Part shown: piece by piece, positions 9,901-16,740 of the stretch
Numbering within the stretch: the stretch's first letter is position 1
How the letters are laid out: every line of letters begins with the position of its first letter
NCBI RefSeq assembly: GCF_014203755.1
Contig: NZ_JACHJS010000001.1
Location: 6,820,001-6,884,000, forward strand
Origin: Saccharothrix violaceirubra
GTDB taxonomy: Bacteria > Actinomycetota > Actinomycetes > Mycobacteriales > Pseudonocardiaceae
Reading direction: 5' to 3'
Length of the DNA stretch: 64,000 bases
Position numbers and translations under genes: made by a program
The notes under the pieces: model-generated
The model's database searches: none
Seen by the model: only the letters and a program-made list of their open reading frames with translations
Told to the model about the DNA's origin: nothing

Positions 9901-10226
9901 GGTTGGACGAGGCCAGGTACTCGGCGCACCAGGCGTTGGACAGCGCGGTGAAATACCGGCTGCGGTTGGCCGAAGCGGACGTGTTGGCGTTGTTGGGGCG
10001 GATCCTGCTCGATCGGGGGGAGGTGGCTCAGGCGTTGGAGTACGGAAAGCGGGCGTGGAAGTTGAGCCGTGCGACGGGGCAGCGGTACGTGGAGGCCAAG
10101 GCGGCGCACCTGTCGGGGGATGCGCAGGTCCGGTTGTCGGACCACGCTTCGGCGGCGGCTTCCTGGCGTACGGCCAAGGACTACTTCACGTCGATCGGCG
10201 CTCCCGAGGCCGCCACCCTCCCCTGA
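6981..10226 (+). CDS. AfsR/SARP-family transcriptional regulator with NB-ARC and TPR domains
   Basis: A 1081-aa large SARP. Residues 1-95 form the OmpR-type winged helix (FRFLGPLQVLVNGQ and RAGRQRSLLVSLLI). Residues 102-247 form the bacterial transcriptional activation domain. The NB-ARC/STAND ATPase follows, with Walker A GPPGVGKT at 303-310 and Walker B RVLLVLDNA. From about residue 690 to the end are tetratricopeptide repeats (ANLGGVYIDLGELEQAADYL, and ALVNLGGVYLQLGQLDRAV). Proteins of this build activate secondary metabolism or development in streptomycetes. The ATG at 6981 follows GGAAGGGG. No biosynthetic cluster is adjacent, so the targets are unknown. The stop is followed directly by 22-bp repeats. 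Confidence 0.92.
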   Translation: MGPRAEFRFLGPLQVLVNGQQVVVRAGRQRSLLVSLLIRAGSSVSVDELAEHIWGAEPPARARGTLQTYVMRLRQVLGPEIPIRTVPDGYLIDVDERTIDVMRFEQLVEEGERERAAGRLDAASSIFSAALDLWRGPAMVDVPSEVLHRDEVPRLGERRLHVEERLVEVELELGRHAGLVPRLSRLTSDHPLRERLWSQLMIALYRSGRQADALGAYRRVSGLLADQLGIDPGDELRRVHQQVLDGASALDLGGSGTAERRDRVVPSQLPADIGDFVGREQAVALIEALLRTAQGVPVVTLAGPPGVGKTALAVHAAHKMRQYFPDGQLYVNLRGYAQVQPLSAVDVLPRFLRAQGVAPELVPLDQDEQEAMFRSRLTGQRVLLVLDNAADAEQIRPLLPGSPGCAVLVTSRDTLRGLAVSHAASNVRLDVLDLDETRALLAGMLGEDVVAAQADAADELARLCAHLPLALRIAAANLLSRPEITIASYVDELRAGNRLAALAVEGDERAAVHAAFDLSYTALKPELAQLFRLLSLAPGDITPDVAAALGGLTTQDARRRLDRLATANLVDNHSPGRYQFHDLLRDYAAERLAVEGGPGEGTSAFHRLLDWSIRSVDNATDAMKATLMRLPRNDVVAGVTPRVFSTPAEALAWLDAERATLVATVEHGAETRPHGDIWQLADALRRYFYAQGLPAEWLATAKSGLAVAQAIGDPVGEVAMLSSLGTLHWGIGQTRVAVDHFRRAIPIQRRTGAAPAAEAAVLANLGGVYIDLGELEQAADYLERALVIVRGIGALQQEGIALVNLGGVYLQLGQLDRAVSSFEGALDVGNRLGVWITQADSLRSLAEVHLFQGRPSKAAELYERAGRLYERAGARGFAHIPHEGLAHTYVMRGHYEAAIESAARALGMAEEFENLKGVCDSQNALGEALLGAGRHEESVARHTEALRIAEETGYSWGICTARKGLARTHRAAGRLDEARYSAHQALDSAVKYRLRLAEADVLALLGRILLDRGEVAQALEYGKRAWKLSRATGQRYVEAKAAHLSGDAQVRLSDHASAAASWRTAKDYFTSIGAPEAATLP

Positions 10227-10229
10227 ACG

Positions 10230-10273
10230 CGCGAGTTATGCGTTCAGACACCGCGAGTTGTGCGTTCGGGGCT
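10230..10273. repeat. Two copies of a dispersed 22-bp tandem repeat
   Basis: Unit CGCGAGTTATGCGTTCAGAC plus AC is followed directly by a second, partly diverged copy. It starts 3 bases after the stop of the SARP gene. The same unit occurs three times, inverted, at 51676-51741 after the epimerase gene. Confidence 0.75.
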
Positions 10274-10316
10274 TGGATCCCCGGGTGGTGGGTGCTCGTG
10301 CGTGGGGGTGTTTTGT

Positions 10317-10790
10317 TCAGACAGCGTGGATGATTTTTGTCGCGCGGGAGCGGGTGGCGTCCTCGGTGAACCACTTGCGTTCGAAGGTCTGCCAGCGTTT
10401 CAGGTCCGGGCGGCAGTATTCGCCGTCTCTGGCTACTGCGCGTTCCAGCCTGGTTTGCTCGTCGGGGCCTTCTATCCAGATCAGTTCGGACAACCAGGGG
10501 GTGGCTGCTCTTCTGCCTGAGGAGACGCCTTCGATCACCAGCAGGTCGCACGGTGGGAGTGTCAGCCACGGGCCCGGACTCGGGGTGCCATCCGTCCACA
10601 CGACCCGGCGGTAGTGGGCCGCGTGGCCGGCGGTCAGGGGTTCCAGGACGCCCTCGACCAGTTCCGGCCACCAGTCGACGGGGTTGTCCCAGGTCGCGAA
10701 GTGGTCCGTGGGGACGACTGTGCCGCCCAGGGTCGCGGCGAACGTCGTTTTGCCCGCGCCCGACGGGCCGTCCACGGCGACGACCCTCAC
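10317..10790 (-). CDS. Small P-loop (uridine kinase-like) NTPase
   Basis: A 157-aa protein with Walker [10 protein letters not shown] at residues 8-16, preceded by a hydrophobic strand (MRVVAVD). A later [11 protein letters not shown] strand sits at the Walker B position. The layout resembles uridine kinase/AAA_18-type small kinases. The substrate is unknown. The start GTG overlaps the recR stop by 4 bases (GTGA), so the gene is probably co-translated with recR. Downstream are only the 22-bp repeats and the convergent SARP gene. Confidence 0.8.
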   Translation of the reverse strand: MRVVAVDGPSGAGKTTFAATLGGTVVPTDHFATWDNPVDWWPELVEGVLEPLTAGHAAHYRRVVWTDGTPSPGPWLTLPPCDLLVIEGVSSGRRAATPWLSELIWIEGPDEQTRLERAVARDGEYCRPDLKRWQTFERKWFTEDATRSRATKIIHAV

Positions 10791-11380
10791 ATGCTTCGCC
10801 GGCCGGACAAGGCCCGGCCCAGGGTCAGTTCGTCCGCGAACTCCAGGTCGCCGCCCATCGGGAGACCGGACGCCAGACGCGTGACCGTCAGGCCCGGGAA
10901 GTCGCGCAGCATCCGGACCAGGTAGGTCGCGGTCGCTTCGCCCTCCGTGTTCGGGTCGGTGGCGATGATGATCTCGGAGACGTCCGTGCCGATCCTGGTC
11001 AGCAGTTGTCTGATGCGCAGTTGGTCCGGGCCTACGCCCGACAACGGGTCGAGGGCGCCGCCCAGGACGTGGTAGCGGCCCTTGAACTCGCGGGTGCGTT
11101 CCACCGCGAGCACATCTTTCGGCTCCTCCACCACGCAGATCAGCGTCAGGTCACGGCGCGGGTCGCGGCAGATGCGGCAGGTCGCCTCGGCCGAGACGTT
11201 GCCGCACACGTCGCAGAACACCACGCCGTCCTTGACCTTCTGCAACGCGTCCTGGAGCCGGCCGATGTCGGCGGACTCGGCGGCGAGCAGGTGGAACGCG
11301 ATCCGCTGCGCGCTCTTCGGACCGACGCCCGGCAGGCGGCCGAGTTCGTCGATCAAGTCCTGGACGGGGCCCTCGTACAT
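10787..11380 (-). CDS. recR: Recombination mediator RecR
   Basis: RecR of 197 aa, the normal length. The N-terminal helix-hairpin-helix is [20 protein letters not shown]. The four-cysteine zinc finger ([16 protein letters not shown]) follows, then a Toprim domain beginning [17 protein letters not shown]. RecR acts with RecF/RecO in loading RecA at gaps. It sits in the standard dnaX-ybaB-recR order; its ATG shares one base with the stop of the YbaB gene. Confidence 0.97.
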   Translation of the reverse strand: MYEGPVQDLIDELGRLPGVGPKSAQRIAFHLLAAESADIGRLQDALQKVKDGVVFCDVCGNVSAEATCRICRDPRRDLTLICVVEEPKDVLAVERTREFKGRYHVLGGALDPLSGVGPDQLRIRQLLTRIGTDVSEIIIATDPNTEGEATATYLVRMLRDFPGLTVTRLASGLPMGGDLEFADELTLGRALSGRRSM

Positions 11381-11727
11381 CAGCCGAAGAGCTTGCCGAG
11401 GTCGCCGAGGTCGTTCATGCCACCCATGCCGCCGGCCAGCGGGCCCATCTTCTGGGCGGCCAGTTCCTGGGCGGCCCGGTTGGCGTCGCGCACGGCGGCG
11501 ACGACCAGGTCGGACAGCGTCTCCACGTCGTCGGGGTCGACCGCCTTCGGGTCGATGTTCAGGCTCTTCAGCTCGCCGCCGCCGGACACGACCGCAGTGA
11601 CAAGCCCGCCGCCCGCCGTACCGGTGACCTCGGCGTCCTGGAGCTCCTGCTGGGCGAGCATGAGCTGCTGCTGCATCTGCTGCGCCTGCTGGAGGATCTG
11701 CTGCATGTTCGGCCCACCGGGTTGCAC
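11380..11727 (-). CDS. YbaB/EbfC nucleoid-associated protein
   Basis: A 115-aa protein with the glutamine-rich coiled helix ([19 protein letters not shown]) and the β-strand core ([20 protein letters not shown]) of the YbaB/EbfC DNA-binding family. A GTG start giving [10 protein letters not shown] is chosen because AGAGGA stands at correct spacing and relatives begin MQPGG. The C-terminal tail is glycine/methionine-rich. It lies between dnaX and recR, as in most bacteria. Confidence 0.95.
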   Translation of the reverse strand: MQPGGPNMQQILQQAQQMQQQLMLAQQELQDAEVTGTAGGGLVTAVVSGGGELKSLNIDPKAVDPDDVETLSDLVVAAVRDANRAAQELAAQKMGPLAGGMGGMNDLGDLGKLFG

Positions 11728-11771
11728 GCGGGTTCCTCTCTTCGGGGTCTTGTCACCAGCGTAGTCGTGCG

Positions 11772-14111
11772 TCAGCCCTTCAACGGCCGCGCGCCCAGGT
11801 GTTCGGCGAGCAGTTGGAGCACGACGCTCTCGGGGTCGAGTTGCTGCCGGTCCGGATCGGCCGGGCGGGCCGCCTCGGCGAGCATCTCCTCCTCGTCGAC
11901 CGGCTCCGGCTCGGGTTCTTCGGGGTCGGACGGCTCGGGGGGCAGTGGGACGTCGTCGGCTGCCGACGGGCGGGTCGGCGGGGTGCGCGGCGTCTGCTGG
12001 GCCTGGCTCGCGCGCGTGGGCACCGGGCGTTGTGGGCGTTGCGGTGCGGCTGGGCGCGTCGGTGCGGCGGACGCGTCGCCGTGGACGCAGCGGACCTGCC
12101 ACGTGCCGCCGAAGACGGCCGTGAACGCCGCCGCGATCGCCTCGCAGTTGCGGGGTTCGGCCAGTCGTCGGGCCAGCGGTGCCGACGGGTGGGACAGGGT
12201 GACGGCCGTGCCCTCGACGTCGAGCACGGTCGCGTTGGTGAGCATGGCCTCGGTGCTGCGGCTTGTCGTGCGTACCGAGGCACGCAGGTCGGGCCAGCGG
12301 CGGCGGACCTCGTTCACGTCGATGCCGGTGTCGGAGTCGGTGCCGATCCCCGTGTCGGTGGCGATGTCGGTGCCGGTCGTGTTGGCGCCGGTCGCCGTGG
12401 GGGTGGGCTGGGTGCCGGTGTTCTGCGGGCGGGAGTCGTGGGCGGCGGGTTCCTGCCCGGGAACGGGCCTGGTCGCGGGCCAACCGTCGGCCGCTCCCCC
12501 GGTGACGCCTTGGCCGTTGACGCCCTGACTGGTGCCGGCCTGCCCCGTGCCGGCCGGTGTCGGACGGGCTTGGGTCTGGCCGGGCTGGGGCTGGACGGAT
12601 CGCGCCTGGACGGGTCGGGCCTGGGCGGTCTCGGGCTGGGTGGCCTGGGTGTGTCCGGACTGGGTGGCTGCTTCCTGGCTTTGGGAAGTGCTGTTCCGGG
12701 TGGCAGCGGCCGGAGTGCGGCTCTCGGGCGTCGCGGTCTGGGAGGGGTGGCTCCCGGTGGATTCCCTTGGGACGCCCGCGTCCCGCGTACCCGGGTCCGG
12801 CTCGGCGGCGTCCGGCTCGGCGGGGGCCTGGTCGGGTGCGGCCTGGGCCTGGGCCTGGGCCTGTGCGGAGGCGGTGCGTTGGGACGGGCGTTGGAAGCGG
12901 GTATCGGCGGGAGGTGGCGTGGCCGAGGCCAAGGCGGGTACGGCGCCGGCGGGCGGGCCGTAGCGCTCCAGGCGCTCGACGCGTTGCAGCACGGCCGATT
13001 CCGCGTCGCTGGCCGACGGCAGCAGCATGCGTGCGGAGACCAGTTCCAGCAGCAGGCGGGGTGCGGTCGAGCCGCGCATCTCCGTCAGGCCCTGGTGCAG
13101 GACCTCGGCCCAGCGCGTCACGGTCGCCGGTCGGGTCGCCTCGCGTTGGGCGGCCATCTTCACGAGCTGGTCGGCGGGCGCGGACACCAGGCCGCGGTCG
13201 GCCGCGTCCGGCACGGCGTGCATGAGCACCAGGTCGCGCAGGCGGTCCAGCAGGTCGGACGCGAACCGGCGGGGGTCGTGGCCGGCGTCGACCAGGCGGT
13301 CGATCGTGCCGAACACCGCCGACCCGTCGCCCGTCGCGAGGCCGTCGACGACCTCGTCGATCAACGCCACGTCGGTCACGCCGAGCAGCGAGATGGCACC
13401 TTCGTAGGTCACACCGCCGGGTCCCGCGCCGGACAGGAGCTGGTCCATCACCGACTGCGTGTCACGGGCGGACCCGCCGCCCGCGCGGATCACCAGCGGC
13501 AGCACGGCCGGGTCGACCGCGACGCCCTCGGCCGCGCAGTTGCGCTCCAGCAACGCCCGCATCGCGACCGGCGGGATCAGCCGGAACGGGTAGTGGTGCG
13601 TACGCGAGCGGATCGTCGGCAGGACCTTGTCCGGCTCGGTGGTCGCGAAGATGAAGATCAGGTGCTCGGGCGGCTCCTCCACGATCTTGAGCAGGGCGTT
13701 GAAGCCCTGCGTCGTGACCATGTGTGCCTCGTCGATGATGAACACCCGGTACCGCGCCTCGGCGGGCGCGTAGAACGCCTTGTCCCGCAGCTCGCGGGCG
13801 TCGTCGACACCGCCGTGACTGGCGGCGTCGAGTTCGACCACGTCGACGCTGCCCGGCCCGTTGGGCGCGAGCCCGACGCAGGAGTTGCACTCGCCGCAGG
13901 GATCGGCCGTCGGCCCGTTCGCGCAGTTCAACGACCTGGCCAGGATGCGCGCGGACGACGTCTTCCCGCACCCGCGCGGCCCGGAGAAGAGGTAGGCGTG
14001 GTTGACCCGACCGGCTCCGAGCGCCGTGCGCAGCGGATCGGTGACGTGCTCCTGCCCGACCACCTCGGCGAAGGTGGCCGGTCGGTACTTGCGGTAGAGG
14101 GCGAGCGCCAC
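11772..14111 (-). CDS. dnaX: DNA polymerase III gamma/tau subunit
   Basis: A 779-aa clamp-loader ATPase. It starts [20 protein letters not shown]. Walker A GPRGCGKT is at 44-51, zinc ligands are Cys63, Cys72, Cys75 and Cys78, and the DEAH-type Walker B is in [19 protein letters not shown]. Domain III is followed from about residue 430 to 620 by a long low-complexity linker rich in Gln, Ala, Thr, Ser and Pro, then a conserved C-terminal region. The GTG at 14111 is chosen because the product then begins like all DnaX proteins; upstream sequence in frame belongs to the SRP RNA gene. Confidence 0.97.
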   Translation of the reverse strand: MALALYRKYRPATFAEVVGQEHVTDPLRTALGAGRVNHAYLFSGPRGCGKTSSARILARSLNCANGPTADPCGECNSCVGLAPNGPGSVDVVELDAASHGGVDDARELRDKAFYAPAEARYRVFIIDEAHMVTTQGFNALLKIVEEPPEHLIFIFATTEPDKVLPTIRSRTHHYPFRLIPPVAMRALLERNCAAEGVAVDPAVLPLVIRAGGGSARDTQSVMDQLLSGAGPGGVTYEGAISLLGVTDVALIDEVVDGLATGDGSAVFGTIDRLVDAGHDPRRFASDLLDRLRDLVLMHAVPDAADRGLVSAPADQLVKMAAQREATRPATVTRWAEVLHQGLTEMRGSTAPRLLLELVSARMLLPSASDAESAVLQRVERLERYGPPAGAVPALASATPPPADTRFQRPSQRTASAQAQAQAQAAPDQAPAEPDAAEPDPGTRDAGVPRESTGSHPSQTATPESRTPAAATRNSTSQSQEAATQSGHTQATQPETAQARPVQARSVQPQPGQTQARPTPAGTGQAGTSQGVNGQGVTGGAADGWPATRPVPGQEPAAHDSRPQNTGTQPTPTATGANTTGTDIATDTGIGTDSDTGIDVNEVRRRWPDLRASVRTTSRSTEAMLTNATVLDVEGTAVTLSHPSAPLARRLAEPRNCEAIAAAFTAVFGGTWQVRCVHGDASAAPTRPAAPQRPQRPVPTRASQAQQTPRTPPTRPSAADDVPLPPEPSDPEEPEPEPVDEEEMLAEAARPADPDRQQLDPESVVLQLLAEHLGARPLKG

Positions 14112-14148
14112 GCCGGGGACCTTACCGGGAGGGTCCGACAAAAGAAGG

Positions 14149-14234
14149 GGACCCCGCACACCCACCAGAGCCCGCTTATCCTTGCTGCCTTCCGGCCCTG
14201 GGGAGGTTCGCGAGATGTGTGCCGCACGAGGTCC
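14149..14234 (-). ncRNA. ffs: Signal recognition particle RNA, small bacterial (4.5S) type
   Basis: Read on the minus strand this contains the SRP Alu-less domain IV apex: GGGCCGGAAGGCAGCAAGG, with the GGAA tetraloop and the asymmetric AGCA/AAG internal loop that bind Ffh. The ends pair as GGACCTC with GGGGTCC and GCACAC with GTGTGC, giving an approximately 86-nt hairpin. A C/T-rich stretch (CCTTCTTTTG) follows the 3' end. Location just upstream of dnaX is usual for actinobacteria. Exact ends are estimated from base pairing. Confidence 0.93.
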
Positions 14235-14293
14235 GAGTCCAGTGTAACCGGTGTCCGCCACGGCATGGGTACCCGACCCCGCTCACTCGATCT

Positions 14294-14312
14294 ACCAGCC
14301 GTTTTGGCCGGT
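14294..14312. terminator. Short hairpin ACCAGCC-GTTTT-GGCCGGT
   Basis: A 7-bp stem with one mismatch and loop GTTTT, in the 187-bp gap between the SRP RNA and the phosphotransferase gene. A near copy lies at 16558-16576 on the other side of the phosphotransferase/ATPase/integrase patch. A terminator role is a guess. Confidence 0.35.
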
Positions 14313-14448
14313 GAAACACGTGTTCACCGGACCGGAACCACCGATTTCCAGCCGGAAAGGACCGAACCCGCTGTCGCGCATACGTTCGATTCACCCTGCG
14401 GGGAAGTTCGACGGGTCGTGCTCCACGTCGCAGCTCGCGTCCGGCCCG

Positions 14449-15282
14449 TCACCAGTCGACGAGCAGACTCGACGTAAGTCGGTCGAGCGGCCCGGCGAGG
14501 TCCGGGTATTCACCGCCGTCGACCCGCCGCCTGAGCCGCGCGACGACGTAGAGCTGAGCCACACGCCCAGCGGAGGTGTCGAGCACGTCGGCGAACACCG
14601 CGCGCACCCGCTCGGCGACATCGGGCACCAACAGGCTGTAGCACAACAAGGTCGCCGCGTCCGAGCCCTTCAGACCCCGGCCCCACATCTCCCAGTCGAG
14701 CAATCCGAACCGCGGGCCGAACAGGTTCGCCCAGTGCAGATCACCGTGCACGGTCTCCCATTCGGCGGCGGTCACGTCGACGACGTCGCCGAACCGCTGC
14801 ACGAGCCGTTCGGCGAGCTTGTCCGGACCGCTGTTCACGCGCGTGGTCGACGTCGCGGCGACCGTGTCGACCGTCCGACGCAACTCGGCCCACCACTGGT
14901 CGGACAGGTCGACCGCGACGCGCAGCGCGTCGGTGAGCGAGCAGGGGGTGCCCGGCATCCTGGTCATGACCTCGGCGCGCTGCTGCCGCCACTCTTCCCA
15001 CTCGAACACGTCGAGCACACGGGGCTTGGCGAGTCCGTCGAACACGTTGGCGTCGAGGTTCCCGGTCCAGAAGTTGCCGCCGATCCACTGCTTGTCCTCG
15101 GAGACCACGCGCAACCAGTAGTCGGAGCCGTCCTTGCGGACGGGAGCGCTGATCGACCGGTCGACCCAGCCGAGCACGGGCTCGCCGGACACGACCAGGC
15201 CGAAGTGCTCGGCGGCGCGGGTCAGGTTCTCGCGCATCCACTTCTTGAACCGCGCGTCGGCTTCGCTGGTGTCGACCGTCAA
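14449..15282 (-). CDS. Aminoglycoside phosphotransferase (APH)-family protein
   Basis: A 277-aa protein kinase-like fold. The Brenner catalytic motif HGDLHWANL is at 179-187 and the metal-binding motif LLDWEMW at 194-200, as in APH/choline-kinase enzymes. The substrate is unknown; most chromosomal members of this family in actinomycetes are not proven resistance enzymes. It lies 10 bases after the AAA ATPase gene on the same strand, so the two may be co-transcribed. A second, distantly related APH-family gene is at 21411. Confidence 0.82.
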   Translation of the reverse strand: MTVDTSEADARFKKWMRENLTRAAEHFGLVVSGEPVLGWVDRSISAPVRKDGSDYWLRVVSEDKQWIGGNFWTGNLDANVFDGLAKPRVLDVFEWEEWRQQRAEVMTRMPGTPCSLTDALRVAVDLSDQWWAELRRTVDTVAATSTTRVNSGPDKLAERLVQRFGDVVDVTAAEWETVHGDLHWANLFGPRFGLLDWEMWGRGLKGSDAATLLCYSLLVPDVAERVRAVFADVLDTSAGRVAQLYVVARLRRRVDGGEYPDLAGPLDRLTSSLLVDW

Positions 15283-15292
15283 CGGGTGTCCC

Positions 15293-16129
15293 CTACTCGT
15301 TGGTGATGTACCGCAGATAGGCGTCGGGGTTGTTCAGGTAACGACGCCAGTGGTCGACGAGTTCGAGGTCTTTCCATTCGGTTCGGCGGAACCCGTGATC
15401 GCCCACCTCGATGATGTCGGCACCGGGGGTCGCGGCGAGAATCGGCGAGTGGGTCGAACAGATGATCTGCGCGCCGGACTCGCCGAGGTCGTGCATGAGG
15501 TTGACCAAACGCAGGCAGGACTTGAACGACAGCGCGGCCTCGGGTTCGTCCATGAGGTAGAAGCCGGGTTCGCGGAACATCGTCGAGAGCACGGTGAGGA
15601 ACCCCTCGCCGTGGCTCATCTCGCTGGTGTCCTCTTCCCAGTAGCCGTTCATCCCACTGACCGCGTCCATGAAGCCGAACGCGGTTTCGGCGCGCAGGAA
15701 GTAGCCGCGGCGCTTGGTCCGCGTCCCGCTCTTGTGCCGAGCGCCGGCACCGGTGGTTTCCCAGCGCAGCAGCTCACCAAGGACGGTTTTCGGACGGTCG
15801 TTGACATACTTGCGCCCCGCCCGCCCGCCGCGCGCGTCCAGTCCCCACGCCTCGGCGAACGCCTCGACGAGGGTGGACTTCCCCGACCCGTTCTCGCCCA
15901 CCAGGAAGGTGATCGGCCGCTCGAACCCGATCCCGGACTCGGCCAACTGCGCCACGCACGGCACGGTGAGAGGCCAGGAGTCGAGCACGTCAGCGGTCAG
16001 GAGTTCATCGGGGATGTACGCGCGGCGGGCGAGTATGGGTAATGACCTCGTGTTTGAAATGTCGATCCACGAAAGGAGGTAGTCAAGCCGCTTCCACCCA
16101 CCCGTGACGCCTCCACCCTTCTTCCACAT
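15293..16129 (-). CDS. AAA family ATPase (ABC/SMC-like, predicted)
   Basis: An approximately 278-aa single-domain ATPase. Walker A GENGSGKST is at 78-86 (from the ATG at 16129). A histidine-rich middle follows (YWEEDTSEMSHGEGFL), then Walker B with FYLMDEPEAAL and the switch motif ICSTHSPILAATPGA. This is the AAA_21-like pattern of stand-alone predicted ATPases. The 5' end is uncertain. There is no good ribosome-binding site, and the first about 35 codons overlap the decayed integrase, so the original start may have been lost or replaced. Function is unknown; it might act with the phosphotransferase encoded downstream. Confidence 0.75.
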   Translation of the reverse strand: MWKKGGGVTGGWKRLDYLLSWIDISNTRSLPILARRAYIPDELLTADVLDSWPLTVPCVAQLAESGIGFERPITFLVGENGSGKSTLVEAFAEAWGLDARGGRAGRKYVNDRPKTVLGELLRWETTGAGARHKSGTRTKRRGYFLRAETAFGFMDAVSGMNGYWEEDTSEMSHGEGFLTVLSTMFREPGFYLMDEPEAALSFKSCLRLVNLMHDLGESGAQIICSTHSPILAATPGADIIEVGDHGFRRTEWKDLELVDHWRRYLNNPDAYLRYITNE

Positions 16130-16146
16130 ACACCAGCCCGTTCGCT

Positions 16147-16486
16147 CTACCACTGCCGCGAGGAGCCGGAGCGACTTGAGCGGTTGAGCATCGCCTGAAT
16201 GCCTTGGATCGTGAGCGGCGTGCCGTTCCTGCGCGACAGTAGTGGTGGGCGGCGTTCGCGGGTGAGGTCGCGACGATGATGTTCGTGATGAAGTCCTCGA
16301 TGTGGTGAACCTTGACCTCGTTCGGCTCGATGTCGAACCCCTGATCGTCAAGCCACCGACCCACCGGTGGGCGGTGGCGAGGTACCGCTCCTCGGTCTTG
16401 CCGGACAGCGCCTTGGACTTGATCGTCCCGCGCCAACGCTCGGCCGACATGCCCCAGACGGCCGCGCTCATGCCCGTGGTGCCCAT
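16147..16486 (-). pseudogene. Decayed tyrosine integrase fragment
   Basis: Three frames together recall a phage-type tyrosine recombinase. Frame one reads MSAERWRGTIKSKALSGKTE then RYLATAHRWVG. After a frameshift the next frame continues WLDDQGFDIEPNEVKVHHIE then DFITNIIVATSPANAAHHY, the SAM-like core-binding domain. After a second shift and an apparent internal deletion comes RRNGTPLTIQGIQAMLN, resembling the region before the catalytic HxxR box, and then a TAG. No catalytic Arg-His-Tyr region survives. It lies 119 bp from tRNA-Ser(GGA), suggesting an old, degraded integration event. Confidence 0.6.
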
Positions 16487-16557
16487 GTAACAGACGCTCC
16501 AATAGTGTCGTCACCGAGCGCTGTGCCGGCACCACGCCAGACCTACGCACCCGCCCT

Positions 16558-16576
16558 ACCAGCCCTTTTGGCTGGT
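16558..16576. terminator. Short hairpin ACCAGCC-CTTTT-GGCTGGT
   Basis: A perfect 7-bp stem with loop CTTTT, 28 bases before tRNA-Ser(GGA). It is nearly the same as the hairpin at 14294-14312. Confidence 0.35.
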
Positions 16577-16604
16577 CAGACCCCCATCCGGTAGTGTCTC
16601 CGGC

Positions 16605-16689
16605 GGAGGATTCGCATAGTGGCCTAGTGCGCACGACTGGAAATCGTGTTGGGTTAACCCCCTCACGGGTTCAAATCCCGTATCCTCCG
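16605..16689 (+). tRNA. tRNA-Ser (anticodon GGA)
   Basis: An 85-nt class II tRNA. The acceptor arms GGAGGAT and ATCCTCC pair. The anticodon stem-loop is CACGA-CTGGAAA-TCGTG with anticodon GGA. There is a long variable arm, and the T-loop GGGTTCAAATCCC. CCA is not encoded (GCA follows). A strong terminator begins 5 bases downstream. Confidence 0.96.
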
Positions 16690-16693
16690 CAGC

Positions 16694-16726
16694 GAAGAGC
16701 CCCCTGGGAATCCCAGGGGGCTCTTC
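16694..16726 (+). terminator. Rho-independent terminator of tRNA-Ser(GGA)
   Basis: A perfect 16-bp inverted repeat (arms GAAGAGCCCCCTGGGA and TCCCAGGGGGCTCTTC) right after the tRNA. It also faces the 3' end of the nuclease gene that ends at 16741 on the other strand, so it may serve both. Confidence 0.88.
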
Positions 16727-16740
16727 GGCATTTCACGAGG

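Noticed and set aside
6981..10226. SARP regulator as part of a biosynthetic gene cluster
   Set aside because: Neighbours are a peptide importer and dnaX-recR housekeeping genes; no biosynthetic core enzymes are present.
14112..14261. N-terminal extension of DnaX to an upstream ATG
   Set aside because: This stretch is the SRP RNA gene; the GTG at 14111 gives the conserved DnaX start.
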